Shown: positions 1 through 6,523, counted from the first letter of the stretch. The stretch: DNA of 7,940 bases from Cohaesibacteraceae bacterium (GCA_016764535.1 JAESRR010000167.1:1-7940); one strand, 5' to 3'. Notes: a model not told the origin generated them from the letters alone. Translations and numbers: made by a program.

Positions 1-377
1 TACTCAACCTCAAAACAGGAATATGTAAGGTATCTATTGGGATGAAAAAAGGCGAAGTGTTTGATTTAAATAAGCCTGATTTAAAAGTTGCATCCAAAAT
101 GGTAAACATCACAAAACGTTACTTTGAAGAAAGAGCTGTAAGTGTTGAGATTATCAAGCTTTACGGTTCAATCGAGTTAGCGCCATTAATAGGATTAGCA
201 GATATGATAGTAGATGTAGTTGAAACAGGCGCTACTATGAAGCAAAATGGTCTTGAAGTGGTGCAGGATATTATGACTTCTTCTACCTACCTCATAGCAA
301 ATAAAAATAGTTATATTGCCAAAAAAGATAAGGTACTCGATATTTATGAAAAAATCAATTCAATCATAAATTCATAA
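1..377 (+). CDS. hisG: ATP phosphoribosyltransferase, short form (HisG), 5'-truncated by window edge
   Basis: HisG catalyses the first step of histidine biosynthesis, joining ATP and PRPP to give phosphoribosyl-ATP. The reading frame is open from codon 3-5 with no stop before the edge, so the ATG at 42 is an internal Met and the real start lies outside the window. The visible part is the family's C-terminal half. It contains the block EIIKLYGSIELAPLIGLAD, then the PRPP-binding loop VDVVETGATMKQNGL, then a YLIANKNSY segment. The protein stops about 30 residues after that, so there is no PII-like regulatory domain. This is therefore the short form, which in known cases needs HisZ for activity and feedback control; hisZ is not visible here. 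The stop codon abuts the next ATG, which suggests co-transcription with the methyltransferase. Sequence style and base composition resemble Campylobacterota. The identification is firm; the taxonomic reading is inference. Confidence 0.93.
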   Translation, partial: LNLKTGICKVSIGMKKGEVFDLNKPDLKVASKMVNITKRYFEERAVSVEIIKLYGSIELAPLIGLADMIVDVVETGATMKQNGLEVVQDIMTSSTYLIANKNSYIAKKDKVLDIYEKINSIINS

Positions 378-1061
378 ATGACGAATCTCGATTTATACGC
401 CAAGGCTGAGCATCTTTTAGGCATAGAAGAGGCAACAGAAGCTCTGTATGACCTTTACAGAAGTGAACTTGATGCAAAAAATGTACAATCACTTTTAGAT
501 GTAGGCTGTGGTCGTGGTGGCTTTATGAAACGTATGATAAGTGATGGGGTGAAGTGTAAGGGAATTGACCTCAGTTCTGTAATGGTTGAAGAGTGTAAGT
601 CCCAAGGTTTAGATGCAGAGTGTATCGATATAGCAGAGGAAACTGGTAGTTATGATGCTATAGTCAGTATCTTTGATGTTTTGAACTTCATGGATAAAGA
701 TGCTCTTCTTTCTTTTCTTGACTCTATTGCACAAAAATTAAATGACGATGGAATTTTCATAGCAGATATTAACACGCTCTACGGTTTTACTGATGTGGCT
801 GAAGGAACGATGAGCAAAGACACAGAAAATGAATTTCTTTGTGTTGAAGCTGAATTTTTAGACAATGAACTCCATACTTTTTTTACACTTTTTACAAAAA
901 ATGAAGATACCTCGTACACAAAGTACCATGACAAAATAGTACAGTATTTTCATAAGCTACAAGTTTTCCAAAAACTCTCAGGGCTGAAACTCATAGAGAA
1001 ACAAACCTTTTCACTCTACGCAGAGGAAGACAAAACACTTCTTGTTTTTAAGAAGAAATAG
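378..1061 (+). CDS. Class I SAM-dependent methyltransferase
   Basis: This 227-residue protein has a class I (Rossmann-like) methyltransferase domain. Motif I is LLDVGCGRGG (about residues 39-48), and the acidic residue that would hold the SAM ribose is D64 in GIDLS. A second acidic site follows at about residue 84 in ECIDIAE, and the motif IV region is YDAIVSIFDVLNFM (92-105), followed by GIFIADINT. The C-terminal half (about 135-227) has the mixed strand-helix look of the substrate region in Methyltransf_25/UbiG-like proteins. The substrate cannot be told from sequence. The ATG directly follows the TAA of hisG with no spacer, so translation is probably coupled. The link to hisG is positional; I see no sign that it takes part in histidine synthesis. 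It is complete, with no signal peptide or membrane segment. Confidence 0.85.
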   Translation: MTNLDLYAKAEHLLGIEEATEALYDLYRSELDAKNVQSLLDVGCGRGGFMKRMISDGVKCKGIDLSSVMVEECKSQGLDAECIDIAEETGSYDAIVSIFDVLNFMDKDALLSFLDSIAQKLNDDGIFIADINTLYGFTDVAEGTMSKDTENEFLCVEAEFLDNELHTFFTLFTKNEDTSYTKYHDKIVQYFHKLQVFQKLSGLKLIEKQTFSLYAEEDKTLLVFKKK

Positions 1062-1089
1062 TGTGTGAGTATTAGGTAGTTTATTAAGG

Positions 1090-1095
1090 TATAAT
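1090..1095 (+). promoter_or_regulatory. Candidate -10 box (TATAAT) in front of the MNT/HEPN module
   Basis: A perfect TATAAT lies in the 40-base gap after the methyltransferase, ending 6 bases before the MNT start codon. No good -35 hexamer stands 16-18 bases upstream, which is common for promoters of AT-rich Campylobacterota. A transcript from this box would start at about the A of the ATG and so would be leaderless. A weak AAGG at 1086-1089 is the only Shine-Dalgarno-like stretch; it would be used only by a transcript starting further upstream. Confidence 0.35.
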
Positions 1096-1101
1096 TTATA
1101 C

Positions 1102-1434
1102 ATGAAAGATATAAATAAAATAAAGCACGAGATTATTAAAAGGTTAAAACCACTTGATTTGGAGCAAGTTATTTTATTTGGAAGCTATGCTAATAATACA
1201 GTAAATGAAGATAGTGATATTGATTTATATGTTGTAACCAAAGATGAATTTATTCCTCAAAGTTTTAAAGAAAAAAGTACTTTGAATAAAAGCGTATCGA
1301 GAGCTATTAGAGATTTACGAAGTACATTTGCCATTGATTTAATAGTTCATACAAAAGCTATGTCGAAAAACTTTAAAGAACTTAATAGTTCATTTTCAAA
1401 AGAATTACTGAACAACGGTGTTTCTCTTTTATGA
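1102..1434 (+). CDS. MNT-type minimal nucleotidyltransferase (antitoxin-like, HEPN partner)
   Basis: This is a 110-residue minimal nucleotidyltransferase of the DNA polymerase beta superfamily. The hallmark GSX10DXD motif is intact: G27-S28, ten residues, then D39-I-D41, inside the block ILFGSYANNTVNEDSDIDLY. A third carboxylate that would complete the metal site is D79 in FAIDLIVHT. All catalytic residues expected for an active enzyme are therefore present. In characterised MntA/HepT pairs the MNT protein transfers AMP to a tyrosine of the HEPN toxin and silences it. The gene overlaps the HEPN gene by four bases (ATGA at 1431-1434), the usual arrangement for these pairs. Whether this pair is a toxin-antitoxin system or another NTase/HEPN couple is not settled by sequence, because the partner lacks the classic RNase motif. 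Confidence 0.88.
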   Translation: MKDINKIKHEIIKRLKPLDLEQVILFGSYANNTVNEDSDIDLYVVTKDEFIPQSFKEKSTLNKSVSRAIRDLRSTFAIDLIVHTKAMSKNFKELNSSFSKELLNNGVSLL

Positions 1435-1796
1435 ATAAAAAGTTAGGCTTAGAGTGGTTGAAAGCTTCATATAGTGATATCTTAGTTTTAGAAAAAATTG
1501 TTAGTGAGGATTTTATAACGCATATGACATCTTTTCATTCTCAACAATCTGTTGAAAAATCTTTCAAAGCATTACTCGAGTATCACTCCCAAGCTGTTCC
1601 AAAGAAACATGATGTCTTAATGCTCAAAGATAAGGTAGAAAAATATATACAAATTAATAATGAAGATTTACTAGAAGATTTAAATACTTTATATATAGAT
1701 TCAAGATACCCTGGTGATATGGGCTTATTGCCTAGTGGAAAACCAACACAATTAGAAGCCAAAGAATTTTATGATTTTGCTAAGCATAGCCTGTGA
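1431..1796 (+). CDS. HEPN-domain protein, probably cut short at the C-terminus by the sequence join
   Basis: This 121-residue all-helical protein is of the PF05168 HEPN type. Recognisable pieces are the helix FHSQQSVEKSFKALLEYH (about residues 35-52), the KKHDVLML turn after it, and the late NTLYIDSRYPGD segment typical of this family. The RX4-6H motif that makes many HEPN proteins ribonucleases is absent: the only arginine is the one in SRYP, with no histidine at the right distance. The protein is either a non-catalytic HEPN, as in some NTase/HEPN couples, or it has lost its end. The reading frame stops six codons after EAKEFYD, exactly where base composition changes, so the final residues may belong to foreign sequence. 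No ribosome binding site is evident; translation is likely coupled through the ATGA overlap with the MNT gene. Confidence 0.8.
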   Translation: MNKKLGLEWLKASYSDILVLEKIVSEDFITHMTSFHSQQSVEKSFKALLEYHSQAVPKKHDVLMLKDKVEKYIQINNEDLLEDLNTLYIDSRYPGDMGLLPSGKPTQLEAKEFYDFAKHSL

Positions 1797-1811
1797 AATG
1801 ATCAAGGATCC
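1775..1811. other. Join between two DNA segments of different origin
   Basis: Left of here the sequence is strongly AT-rich with Campylobacterota-like genes on the plus strand. Right of here G+C rises sharply and codon use changes. A response regulator frame runs out of the join without its first 40 or so residues, and the HEPN frame ends within it. Two GATC sites (1800-1803 and 1807-1810, the second inside GGATCC) lie at the boundary. This would fit a ligation chimera, but such sites are common by chance. No insertion sequence ends, target duplication or integrase are visible. Confidence 0.7.
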
Positions 1812-2049
1812 GGAAAGTAAATTCGAAATCGTTTTGTGTGATCTGTATATGCCGGACATGGATGGTATTGAATTTATCGAGCATTTGATCGAAATGAAAT
1901 ATCGCGGGCAGGTTGGCTTGATCAGTGGAGCGACCGAAACTGACCTCGGTATTGCCGAAGTGATTGGTACCGCCCATGCTCTGGATTTTATTGGCATCGT
2001 AAAAAAGCCAGTCTCTGTAGAGGCACTCGGAGCTTTATTGCAAAACTAG
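1789..2049 (+). pseudogene. Response regulator receiver domain, 5' end missing
   Basis: This is the C-terminal two thirds of a CheY-like receiver. The phospho-acceptor aspartate is the one in VLCDLYMPDMDG (codon 1840-1842). The conserved Ser/Thr is in GLISGATE (codon 1924-1926), and the conserved lysine is in VKKPVS (codon 2005-2007). The first beta strand and the acidic pair that binds Mg2+ should precede it, but they are replaced by the end of the HEPN gene. The frame can be extended back to an ATG at 1771, yet that codon has no ribosome binding site and lies in the AT-rich foreign part. The spacing from lysine to stop fits a stand-alone receiver without an output domain. The fragment is therefore broken by the join, not by point mutation. 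Its partner kinase is not visible. Confidence 0.82.
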
Positions 2050-2163
2050 CTCACAATCATTGCAGATGTGTCCGTCATGTTGACTGAATGGGCGTTGCTG
2101 GATGATCTCGAGCCAGCTACAAATTTAAGTTATGCAAACCTGTTGGTTATCCTGTCCTGGGGC

Positions 2164-2191
2164 TTGCACCACATTGATCAATGCGTATAGT
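2164..2191 (+). promoter_or_regulatory. Candidate promoter for tRNA-Ser
   Basis: TATAGT (2186-2191, one mismatch to TATAAT) stands about 20 bases before the tRNA. A weak -35-like TTGCAC (2164-2169) lies 16 bases upstream of it. Transcription would start near 2198, giving a short 5' leader for RNase P removal. The -10 box is good, the -35 box poor. The rest of the gap 2050-2211 holds no gene that I can see on either strand. Confidence 0.4.
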
Positions 2192-2211
2192 GCCGCCATC
2201 CTATGTATAGG

Positions 2212-2301
2212 GGAGAGGTGGCCGAGTGGTCGAAGGCGCACGCCTGGAAAGTGTGTAGGCGGGTGACCGTCTCCAGGGTTCGAATCCCTGTCTCTCCGCC
2301 A
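2212..2301 (+). tRNA. tRNA-Ser (anticodon GGA), CCA encoded
   Basis: This is a complete class II tRNA that folds by eye. The acceptor arm GGAGAGG (2212-2218) pairs with TCTCTCC (2291-2297), including one G-T pair. The D stem is GCC/GGC (2221-2223 with 2235-2237). The anticodon stem CACGC/GTGTG (2239-2243 with 2251-2255) encloses the loop CTGGAAA, so the anticodon is GGA at 2246-2248, reading UCC and UCU serine codons. A long variable arm (about 2256-2273) is typical of tRNA-Ser. The T arm is CAGGG-TTCGAAT-CCCTG (2274-2290). Discriminator G (2298) and CCA (2299-2301) follow. The gene belongs to the higher-G+C segment. It converges with the FGE-like pseudogene, whose end lies 33 bases away. I see no repeat of its 3' end elsewhere in the window. 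Confidence 0.97.
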
Positions 2302-2334
2302 TTACTTGAATACCCGCGTAAATGCTTCCGAATT

Positions 2335-3204
2335 TTAATCAGGACCTCTGGCACATCGGAATCCGGCCACTCGCGGCGACTGTCAACTTGACCTGCATCA
2401 CGATATGCAGATCGTATGTCCCTTGCTCCCTCTATCCATGAACCGCCACGAATTACCCGATACTGCTCACTGCTACTATCTTCCTGTGTTGATCGTCGTG
2501 GGCTACCATTGGACGGTGCCCCTTCATGATTGTGATGCCAATGATCCGCACACCATTCCTCAATATTGCCGTGTATCTGCCATAATCACCACTTGTTTGG
2601 GCGAAATCGTGGTTCTTTTACCGAAATGGGTTTGTTGCGGTTCCACCCCTTTGGGGTTTTCCCATATGGTTCCTTCCCATCAAAATTCACCTCATCTGAT
2701 GAAATGGAAAGACCATTGTGAATTAGCGCTACACAAGGCTCGAAAGGTGTGGTTGATCCGGCTCTACAGGCATATTCCCACTGTGATTCTGAAGGCAAAA
2801 CAAGATCAAGGTTTTCGATAAATTCGTTGAGTCTGTTAATGAAAAGCCGCACGTCTTCCCAATCTACATGCTCCACCGGGTGGTCCGGCGAGATAAACTC
2901 GCTCGGATTTGATCCCATTACAGACTTATAGAGTTGTTGCGTCACGGGTGTATCAAAACCAGAATCCGCAAGCGATCGTTATGTCCTGCTGTGGTCCTTC
3001 GCAATCATACCTGCACGGTTTGTTGTTGGGAGACCCCATCAAAAACCGACCCGGATTTATCCAGCGCATTCGCTGGCAAATATGGTCAAGTGTGAATTCT
3101 ACAAAGGTACCGTATTAATCCTCTCCACTATTGGATGCCCAAACCGGAAAAGTGCACCTAATCAGGGGATGCATATCTGCTGTTGGTTTAATTTTTGATG
3201 CCAT
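2335..3204 (-). pseudogene. Pseudogene of an FGE/SUMF1-fold protein (FGE-sulfatase family), two stops and two frameshifts
   Basis: No single frame is open, but family blocks follow in order on the minus strand. They are FPVWASNSGED, MRWINPGRFLMGSP, EGPQQDITIACGFWF, then [62 protein letters not shown] and GFRCARGPD before a TAA at 2335-2337. Four lesions interrupt this. A TAA at 3115-3117 stands where the family often has Gln (CAA to TAA). There is one extra T in the run at 2955-2958, a TGA at 2586-2588 where Gly is expected (GGA to TGA), and a one-base loss near 2365-2373 that restores the first frame. The copper-binding cysteines of true FGE (CHxSYC region) are not present after RGGSW, so the ancestor was a paralog with an unknown role rather than a sulfatase activator. 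The start is uncertain: ATG at 3202-3204 is a guess, and the frame is closed upstream. Positions 3205-3363 hold no gene I can support. Confidence 0.85.
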
Positions 3205-3363
3205 CAAAAGTCCATAGAATGCTGTCGATAGATTTTTTCAATCCATGGGACCCGAACGCCCGGGCAAACTTCAATTTCAGGAAAACCGAAACGAATAAGA
3301 TGGGATTTCAAAGTTGAACAAGACGATGCCTGGAAAACGTTCGCCATGACCAATACCGGATTT

Positions 3364-4470
3364 TCATCCACCAAGAACAAACAAAGCATTGGCTGAAATA
3401 TCTGTCGAGCCAGGTGGAGCCGTGACTATTTTGCCAGATTCTGCATCCCTATACGCCACGGGCGTTCCAAGATCCTGTCCAACATGGTTTGAAACAATAT
3501 CTGCCCAGGAACCGGAAAGATCTCCTTCAGTTCTGACAATGCGTTCCCCTGTCGCCGTGAACAGATTTTCCAGTATGTCTGTTGAACCAGGATTTATAAG
3601 TCCGCCCACAATCATTTCCGGATAGGCGCGAATTGGCCTTAAAACCAGCGTTGCACCTGCATTAGTCAATCGTTGACGATTGTCGTCATTTACACATTCA
3701 GCGACAATTTTTGCAGAGCAGCCGGTTTCGCGGATCCGGCAAATCACATCAAAAGCATAACCATCAGAAATTTGGTCTTCTTCTTCCCATGCCAGGATAA
3801 CAACAATTGCAGAATTCTTTACCCCTGTCTTTTCCAGCACATCCGGAGAGTTACCCCGACCCTTGACATATTTGATGTCAAACTCGTGCAATGTTTCCGG
3901 TAGAACGCCATCAAAACTTTCAGAGACCAAAATAACAGAGCGACCTTTGGTTGCATCGGTTTTTTCACATTCTGTAATCAGCCGTGACAAATGTAATTCG
4001 GAATCCCTTTTTGATCCGATGATGATGATATGGTCCTGCATTTTATACCAACTCCAGCTTCCATTTTTTATGGCGTCACGACGTAAACTTTGGTAGTCAA
4101 AATAATCGCCAGCCATTTTGCCGACGATAAATATTCCACCAATATATAAAATCAGAATTGTGGACAGGCGCCCCATCGTGGTTGCGGCCGATATATCGCC
4201 ATACCCTACTGTCGTGAGACTGGTCAGGGTTAGCCAGACACTGTCACCGTAATCAAAATTTTCAAAATAGACCATCGCCAGCGTATGTGCGGCGATGATT
4301 AGCATGATGTAAACAATAGCGATCAGACCCGAGATTCGAGCCGTGCGTTCAGGGTTTCCAGATTTTATACGACGTTTGTGAAGTTTGCGTCGCCTTAGGT
4401 CAGCCCAGACTGCGATCATGATATAGAACTTCCCCCACCCGCAAATCGATACCATGAAAAGTAGTATCAA
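3364..4470 (-). CDS. Two-helix potassium channel with C-terminal RCK (TrkA-N-like) domain
   Basis: This 368-residue inner-membrane K+ channel subunit would form a tetramer. TM1 is at about residues 47-68, the pore loop TLTSLTTVGYGD follows with a perfect filter TVGYGD at 87-92, and TM2 is at about 100-120. A hydrophobic stretch at residues 2-23 may be a further membrane or interfacial helix, followed by basic residues that fit a cytoplasmic side. From about 145 an RCK/TrkA-N fold begins with DHIIIIGS and later has VVILAWEEEDQ. The dinucleotide loop is degenerate, GSKRDS in place of GxGxxG. A short C-terminal domain (about 310-368) ends in ALFVLGG. The start is uncertain: the TTG at 4470 or the ATG at 4455, neither with a clear Shine-Dalgarno site. 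The gene begins 10 bases after the yjfK-like stop, so coupling is likely. Channels of this type recur beside PspA/YjfK, where a role in restoring membrane potential is plausible but inferred. Confidence 0.9.
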   Translation of the reverse strand: MILLFMVSICGWGKFYIMIAVWADLRRRKLHKRRIKSGNPERTARISGLIAIVYIMLIIAAHTLAMVYFENFDYGDSVWLTLTSLTTVGYGDISAATTMGRLSTILILYIGGIFIVGKMAGDYFDYQSLRRDAIKNGSWSWYKMQDHIIIIGSKRDSELHLSRLITECEKTDATKGRSVILVSESFDGVLPETLHEFDIKYVKGRGNSPDVLEKTGVKNSAIVVILAWEEEDQISDGYAFDVICRIRETGCSAKIVAECVNDDNRQRLTNAGATLVLRPIRAYPEMIVGGLINPGSTDILENLFTATGERIVRTEGDLSGSWADIVSNHVGQDLGTPVAYRDAESGKIVTAPPGSTDISANALFVLGG

Positions 4471-4480
4471 TGCATCGAAT

Positions 4481-5131
4481 TTATGCCGACGGCATCATTT
4501 CTTCAATTTTGTACAATGGAAGGTATTTGACAAAATAGACATCTGTTCTGCCCCCATCAAAAACAAACGCTTCGATTGCCGCTTTTCGGTCATTGCTGGT
4601 TAATCGAAAATAGTCACACCCTTGTTCGTTTTCAGATACTCCTTCTAAAGAGGTCGTGCCTTTTGGGTCTCTATCAAGCCAGTATATTTCGTGTGATTGA
4701 TCCTGAATATATTTTCTCGAGAGCCAGGGGTTTTGTTGACATGCCTTTTCGTGGCTTTCCAGTTCAACCAGATAATTTCGATCAGCATTAAAAAGTTCTG
4801 CAAACTGATCAATTCTAATCATGCTTTCAACATGAGGTTGATCCGCACTATAAGCGAAAGCAAGCTGCTCTCCATTACCTTCGTCATGGACCCACATAAG
4901 CAAGGCACGGTTATCTGCTGTTTGTCCAAGATGAAAAATTCGCCGCTCATAGCCTGACCGGGCAGCAAGGTCCAGCCCGGTGACCCTTTCAACGAAATGT
5001 TCCACATTTGAAATTTCGGGATGCTCATCAAAGCCGGTTTTGATAGCATCCCCCTGTTTTAGATCGCGGGGATGTTCCAGAGAGCGCGGGACATTGTTAT
5101 TCTTGTTTCGTTTGAATAGTTTACTGAACAT
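4481..5131 (-). CDS. yjfK: YjfK-like protein (DUF2491)
   Basis: This 216-residue cytoplasmic protein of unknown biochemical role resembles E. coli YjfK (DUF2491). It starts with a basic stretch (MFSKLFKRNK), then PRDLKQGDAI (about 21-30), then a mixed alpha/beta body. Features include RRIFHLGQ (63-70), LLMWVHD (77-83) and an aromatic acidic segment, SHEIYWLDRDP (146-156). It has no signal peptide or membrane span. I placed the start at the ATG at 5131, which has GGAG six bases upstream; a TTG twelve bases earlier also opens the frame but is less likely. It sits 50 bases after the pspA-like gene and 10 bases before the channel gene, the place YjfK takes after YjfJ in the yjf cluster. The family assignment rests on length, overall sequence look and neighbours, so it is good but not absolute. 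Confidence 0.82.
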   Translation of the reverse strand: MFSKLFKRNKNNNVPRSLEHPRDLKQGDAIKTGFDEHPEISNVEHFVERVTGLDLAARSGYERRIFHLGQTADNRALLMWVHDEGNGEQLAFAYSADQPHVESMIRIDQFAELFNADRNYLVELESHEKACQQNPWLSRKYIQDQSHEIYWLDRDPKGTTSLEGVSENEQGCDYFRLTSNDRKAAIEAFVFDGGRTDVYFVKYLPLYKIEEMMPSA

Positions 5132-5181
5132 CCACCGCTCCAATTGGTTTTCCGGATCTACTGGTTTCGCACGTGTTGAAT

Positions 5182-5865
5182 TTATTTTCCGGCTTTCAGG
5201 CGAGCCAGAATATCATCCGCTTTCATGGTGCTTTTACCTATCCCGGCAGCTTTCATGCGTGCATCAAGATCGTCGCCATTTTCTTCATTGGCAAGTTCTT
5301 CTGCCGATTCAAACTGGTCGGCCCTTTGTTGTTGGCGTTTTTTGATTCGTTCCAGTGAATCCATGGCGCTGCCCATTTTGGACGACGAACCGGAAAAACG
5401 GCTGGCAACGGCACTTTGGGCATGCTGTACGGCTTCTGTTGCCTTTAGAACATCCTGTTGTTGCGTGAGATGTTTGAGTCGTCCCTCGGCTTTTTTGAGA
5501 TTTGATTTGAGTGACTGTTCACTTGAAGTAAACCTTTGCAATAGTGACTTTTCTACCTCCAGCTGCTCTTCAAATCCACCGATACGCTCGCATATATCAC
5601 GTGCCAATGCTTCATCATTGTTGTTCAGGGCGTCGCCTGCATAACTTTCATGCTCGGAAATTTTTTTGGCCAGTTCATTGACTTTACGCTCCACTCCTTT
5701 GCGTTTTGCCATAATGCCGGTGAGCTGCGTTTTGGCCGCGTTTATTTCGTTGGAAGCCTCTCGTAATTCCTGATCCATGATACGAATTGCCTGGTTATCA
5801 GCGATGGATTCTCCAGATTCAGAAATGGCGCCTTTAAAGGCCGTAAATACTTTACTCCAGGACAT
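5182..5865 (-). CDS. yjfJ: PspA/IM30-family membrane-stress protein, YjfJ type
   Basis: This is a 227-residue member of the PspA/Vipp1 (bacterial ESCRT-III) family, which binds stressed inner membrane and assembles into rods or rings that limit proton leakage. Residues 1-20 (MSWSKVFTAFKGAISESGES) form the amphipathic membrane-binding helix. ADNQAIRIMDQELREA (22-37) is the family signature at the start of the hairpin. A long, highly charged coiled coil follows (about 30-150), then a linker with many Ser residues (153-165) and a C-terminal helix. The end ARMKAAGIG...ADDILARLK is typical of the YjfJ branch. The ATG at 5865 is preceded by a strong AAGGAG at 5874-5879 with 8-base spacing, so the longer frame from 5892 is not used. 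It lies 43 bases after yjfI. No PspF or PspBC is visible, so control differs from the classical E. coli psp operon. Confidence 0.93.
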   Translation of the reverse strand: MSWSKVFTAFKGAISESGESIADNQAIRIMDQELREASNEINAAKTQLTGIMAKRKGVERKVNELAKKISEHESYAGDALNNNDEALARDICERIGGFEEQLEVEKSLLQRFTSSEQSLKSNLKKAEGRLKHLTQQQDVLKATEAVQHAQSAVASRFSGSSSKMGSAMDSLERIKKRQQQRADQFESAEELANEENGDDLDARMKAAGIGKSTMKADDILARLKAGK

Positions 5866-5908
5866 GATTTTATCTCCTTGGTCTGAATTCAAATTTGTGG
5901 GGGCTTAC

Positions 5909-6505
5909 TTAACTGCGCAGATATTCTTTGCAAAATTCAAGCGCATCAATGACATTTTCAGCCAAAGTGAAAATTTCTTCAGTAATCTCGGTCACATTTG
6001 TGTTGATGCTCAATGCGCCAAAGATTACATAGCGATCTCCCATTATTGAAAATGAGGAAAGTGGAACGGGCAGATTGGCGCGCAATAAAACAGCGTTCAA
6101 TTCATCAGCTTTGCCATCGATTATTTCGTCAATTCCCCATAATTGGGTGATCATGAGAATTTGTTCTTCGCCAACCGTAATCATGATTGGAAATTCATTG
6201 ACGTCCTGAACCACTGCTTGAATTATAGGCGTTGCACCGTCCAGTTTCGTGATGGTGATCTCACCATTTTTGGCCTCTTCGGTCGCCAAAAGTTGGCTCA
6301 TCAGATTATTCGTTGATATTTTGGTCATTGATTGTACGTCCTTTGTCAGGGAAGTTGTTGTTCTATTGCAAAGGTGGGCTTCCAAATCGTGAATGGCTTT
6401 TTTGCCCCATGCAGGAACCCAGACCTGCACTGATACCAGCCCCAAAGAGCGTTTTTTATCTCTGGAGCGCTTTTGTCTCTCAGCGCTGTTTTTGTCTTTG
6501 ACCAT
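5909..6505 (-). CDS. yjfI: YjfI-like protein (DUF2170) with a basic MazE/ribbon-helix-helix-like N-terminus
   Basis: This 198-residue protein has two parts. Residues about 60-198 match DUF2170 (E. coli YjfI, which is about this size alone), with ITQLWGIDEIIDG, VLLRANLPVPLSSF and DRYVIFGALS as clear blocks; its function is unknown. Residues 1-45 (AERQKRSRDKKRSLGL, then VSVQVWVP) resemble the start of MazE-like/ribbon-helix-helix antitoxins, which have a basic arm, a strand and a helix. DNA binding is therefore possible but inferred. The ATG at 6505 has AAGGA at 6513-6517 with good spacing and is preferred over in-frame starts at 6553 and 6535. A second in-frame ATG at 6328 has its own AAGGA-like sequence ten bases upstream and would give a DUF2170-only product. 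The gene lies 79 bases after speE and 43 before the pspA-like gene. Confidence 0.82.
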   Translation of the reverse strand: MVKDKNSAERQKRSRDKKRSLGLVSVQVWVPAWGKKAIHDLEAHLCNRTTTSLTKDVQSMTKISTNNLMSQLLATEEAKNGEITITKLDGATPIIQAVVQDVNEFPIMITVGEEQILMITQLWGIDEIIDGKADELNAVLLRANLPVPLSSFSIMGDRYVIFGALSINTNVTEITEEIFTLAENVIDALEFCKEYLRS

Positions 6506-6523
6506 TCGGAGTTCCTTGTAACG

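Noticed and set aside
1752..1997. Minus-strand frames opposite the response regulator fragment
   Set aside because: They have no motifs or ribosome binding site, and the plus-strand receiver domain explains the sequence.
2097..2117. Hairpin GCTGG/CCAGC as a terminator for the response regulator
   Set aside because: The stem is only five base pairs, the loop is long and no T-run follows.
2212..2301. tRNA-Ser as an integration (att) site
   Set aside because: No integrase gene and no second copy of the tRNA 3' end are seen in the window.
2586..2588. Selenocysteine or TGA-to-Trp recoding at the in-frame TGA
   Set aside because: The expected residue is Gly, no SECIS-like element is evident, and the same gene has another stop and two frameshifts.
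2405..2821. Plus-strand open frame of 138 codons
   Set aside because: It lies antisense to the FGE-like pseudogene, whose minus-strand translation shows clear family motifs; the plus translation shows none.
3204..3389. Minus-strand open frame of 61 codons between the channel and the FGE-like pseudogene
   Set aside because: It overlaps the channel stop, has no ribosome binding site and no recognisable motif. It could be a decayed N-terminal part of the FGE-like protein, but I cannot support that.
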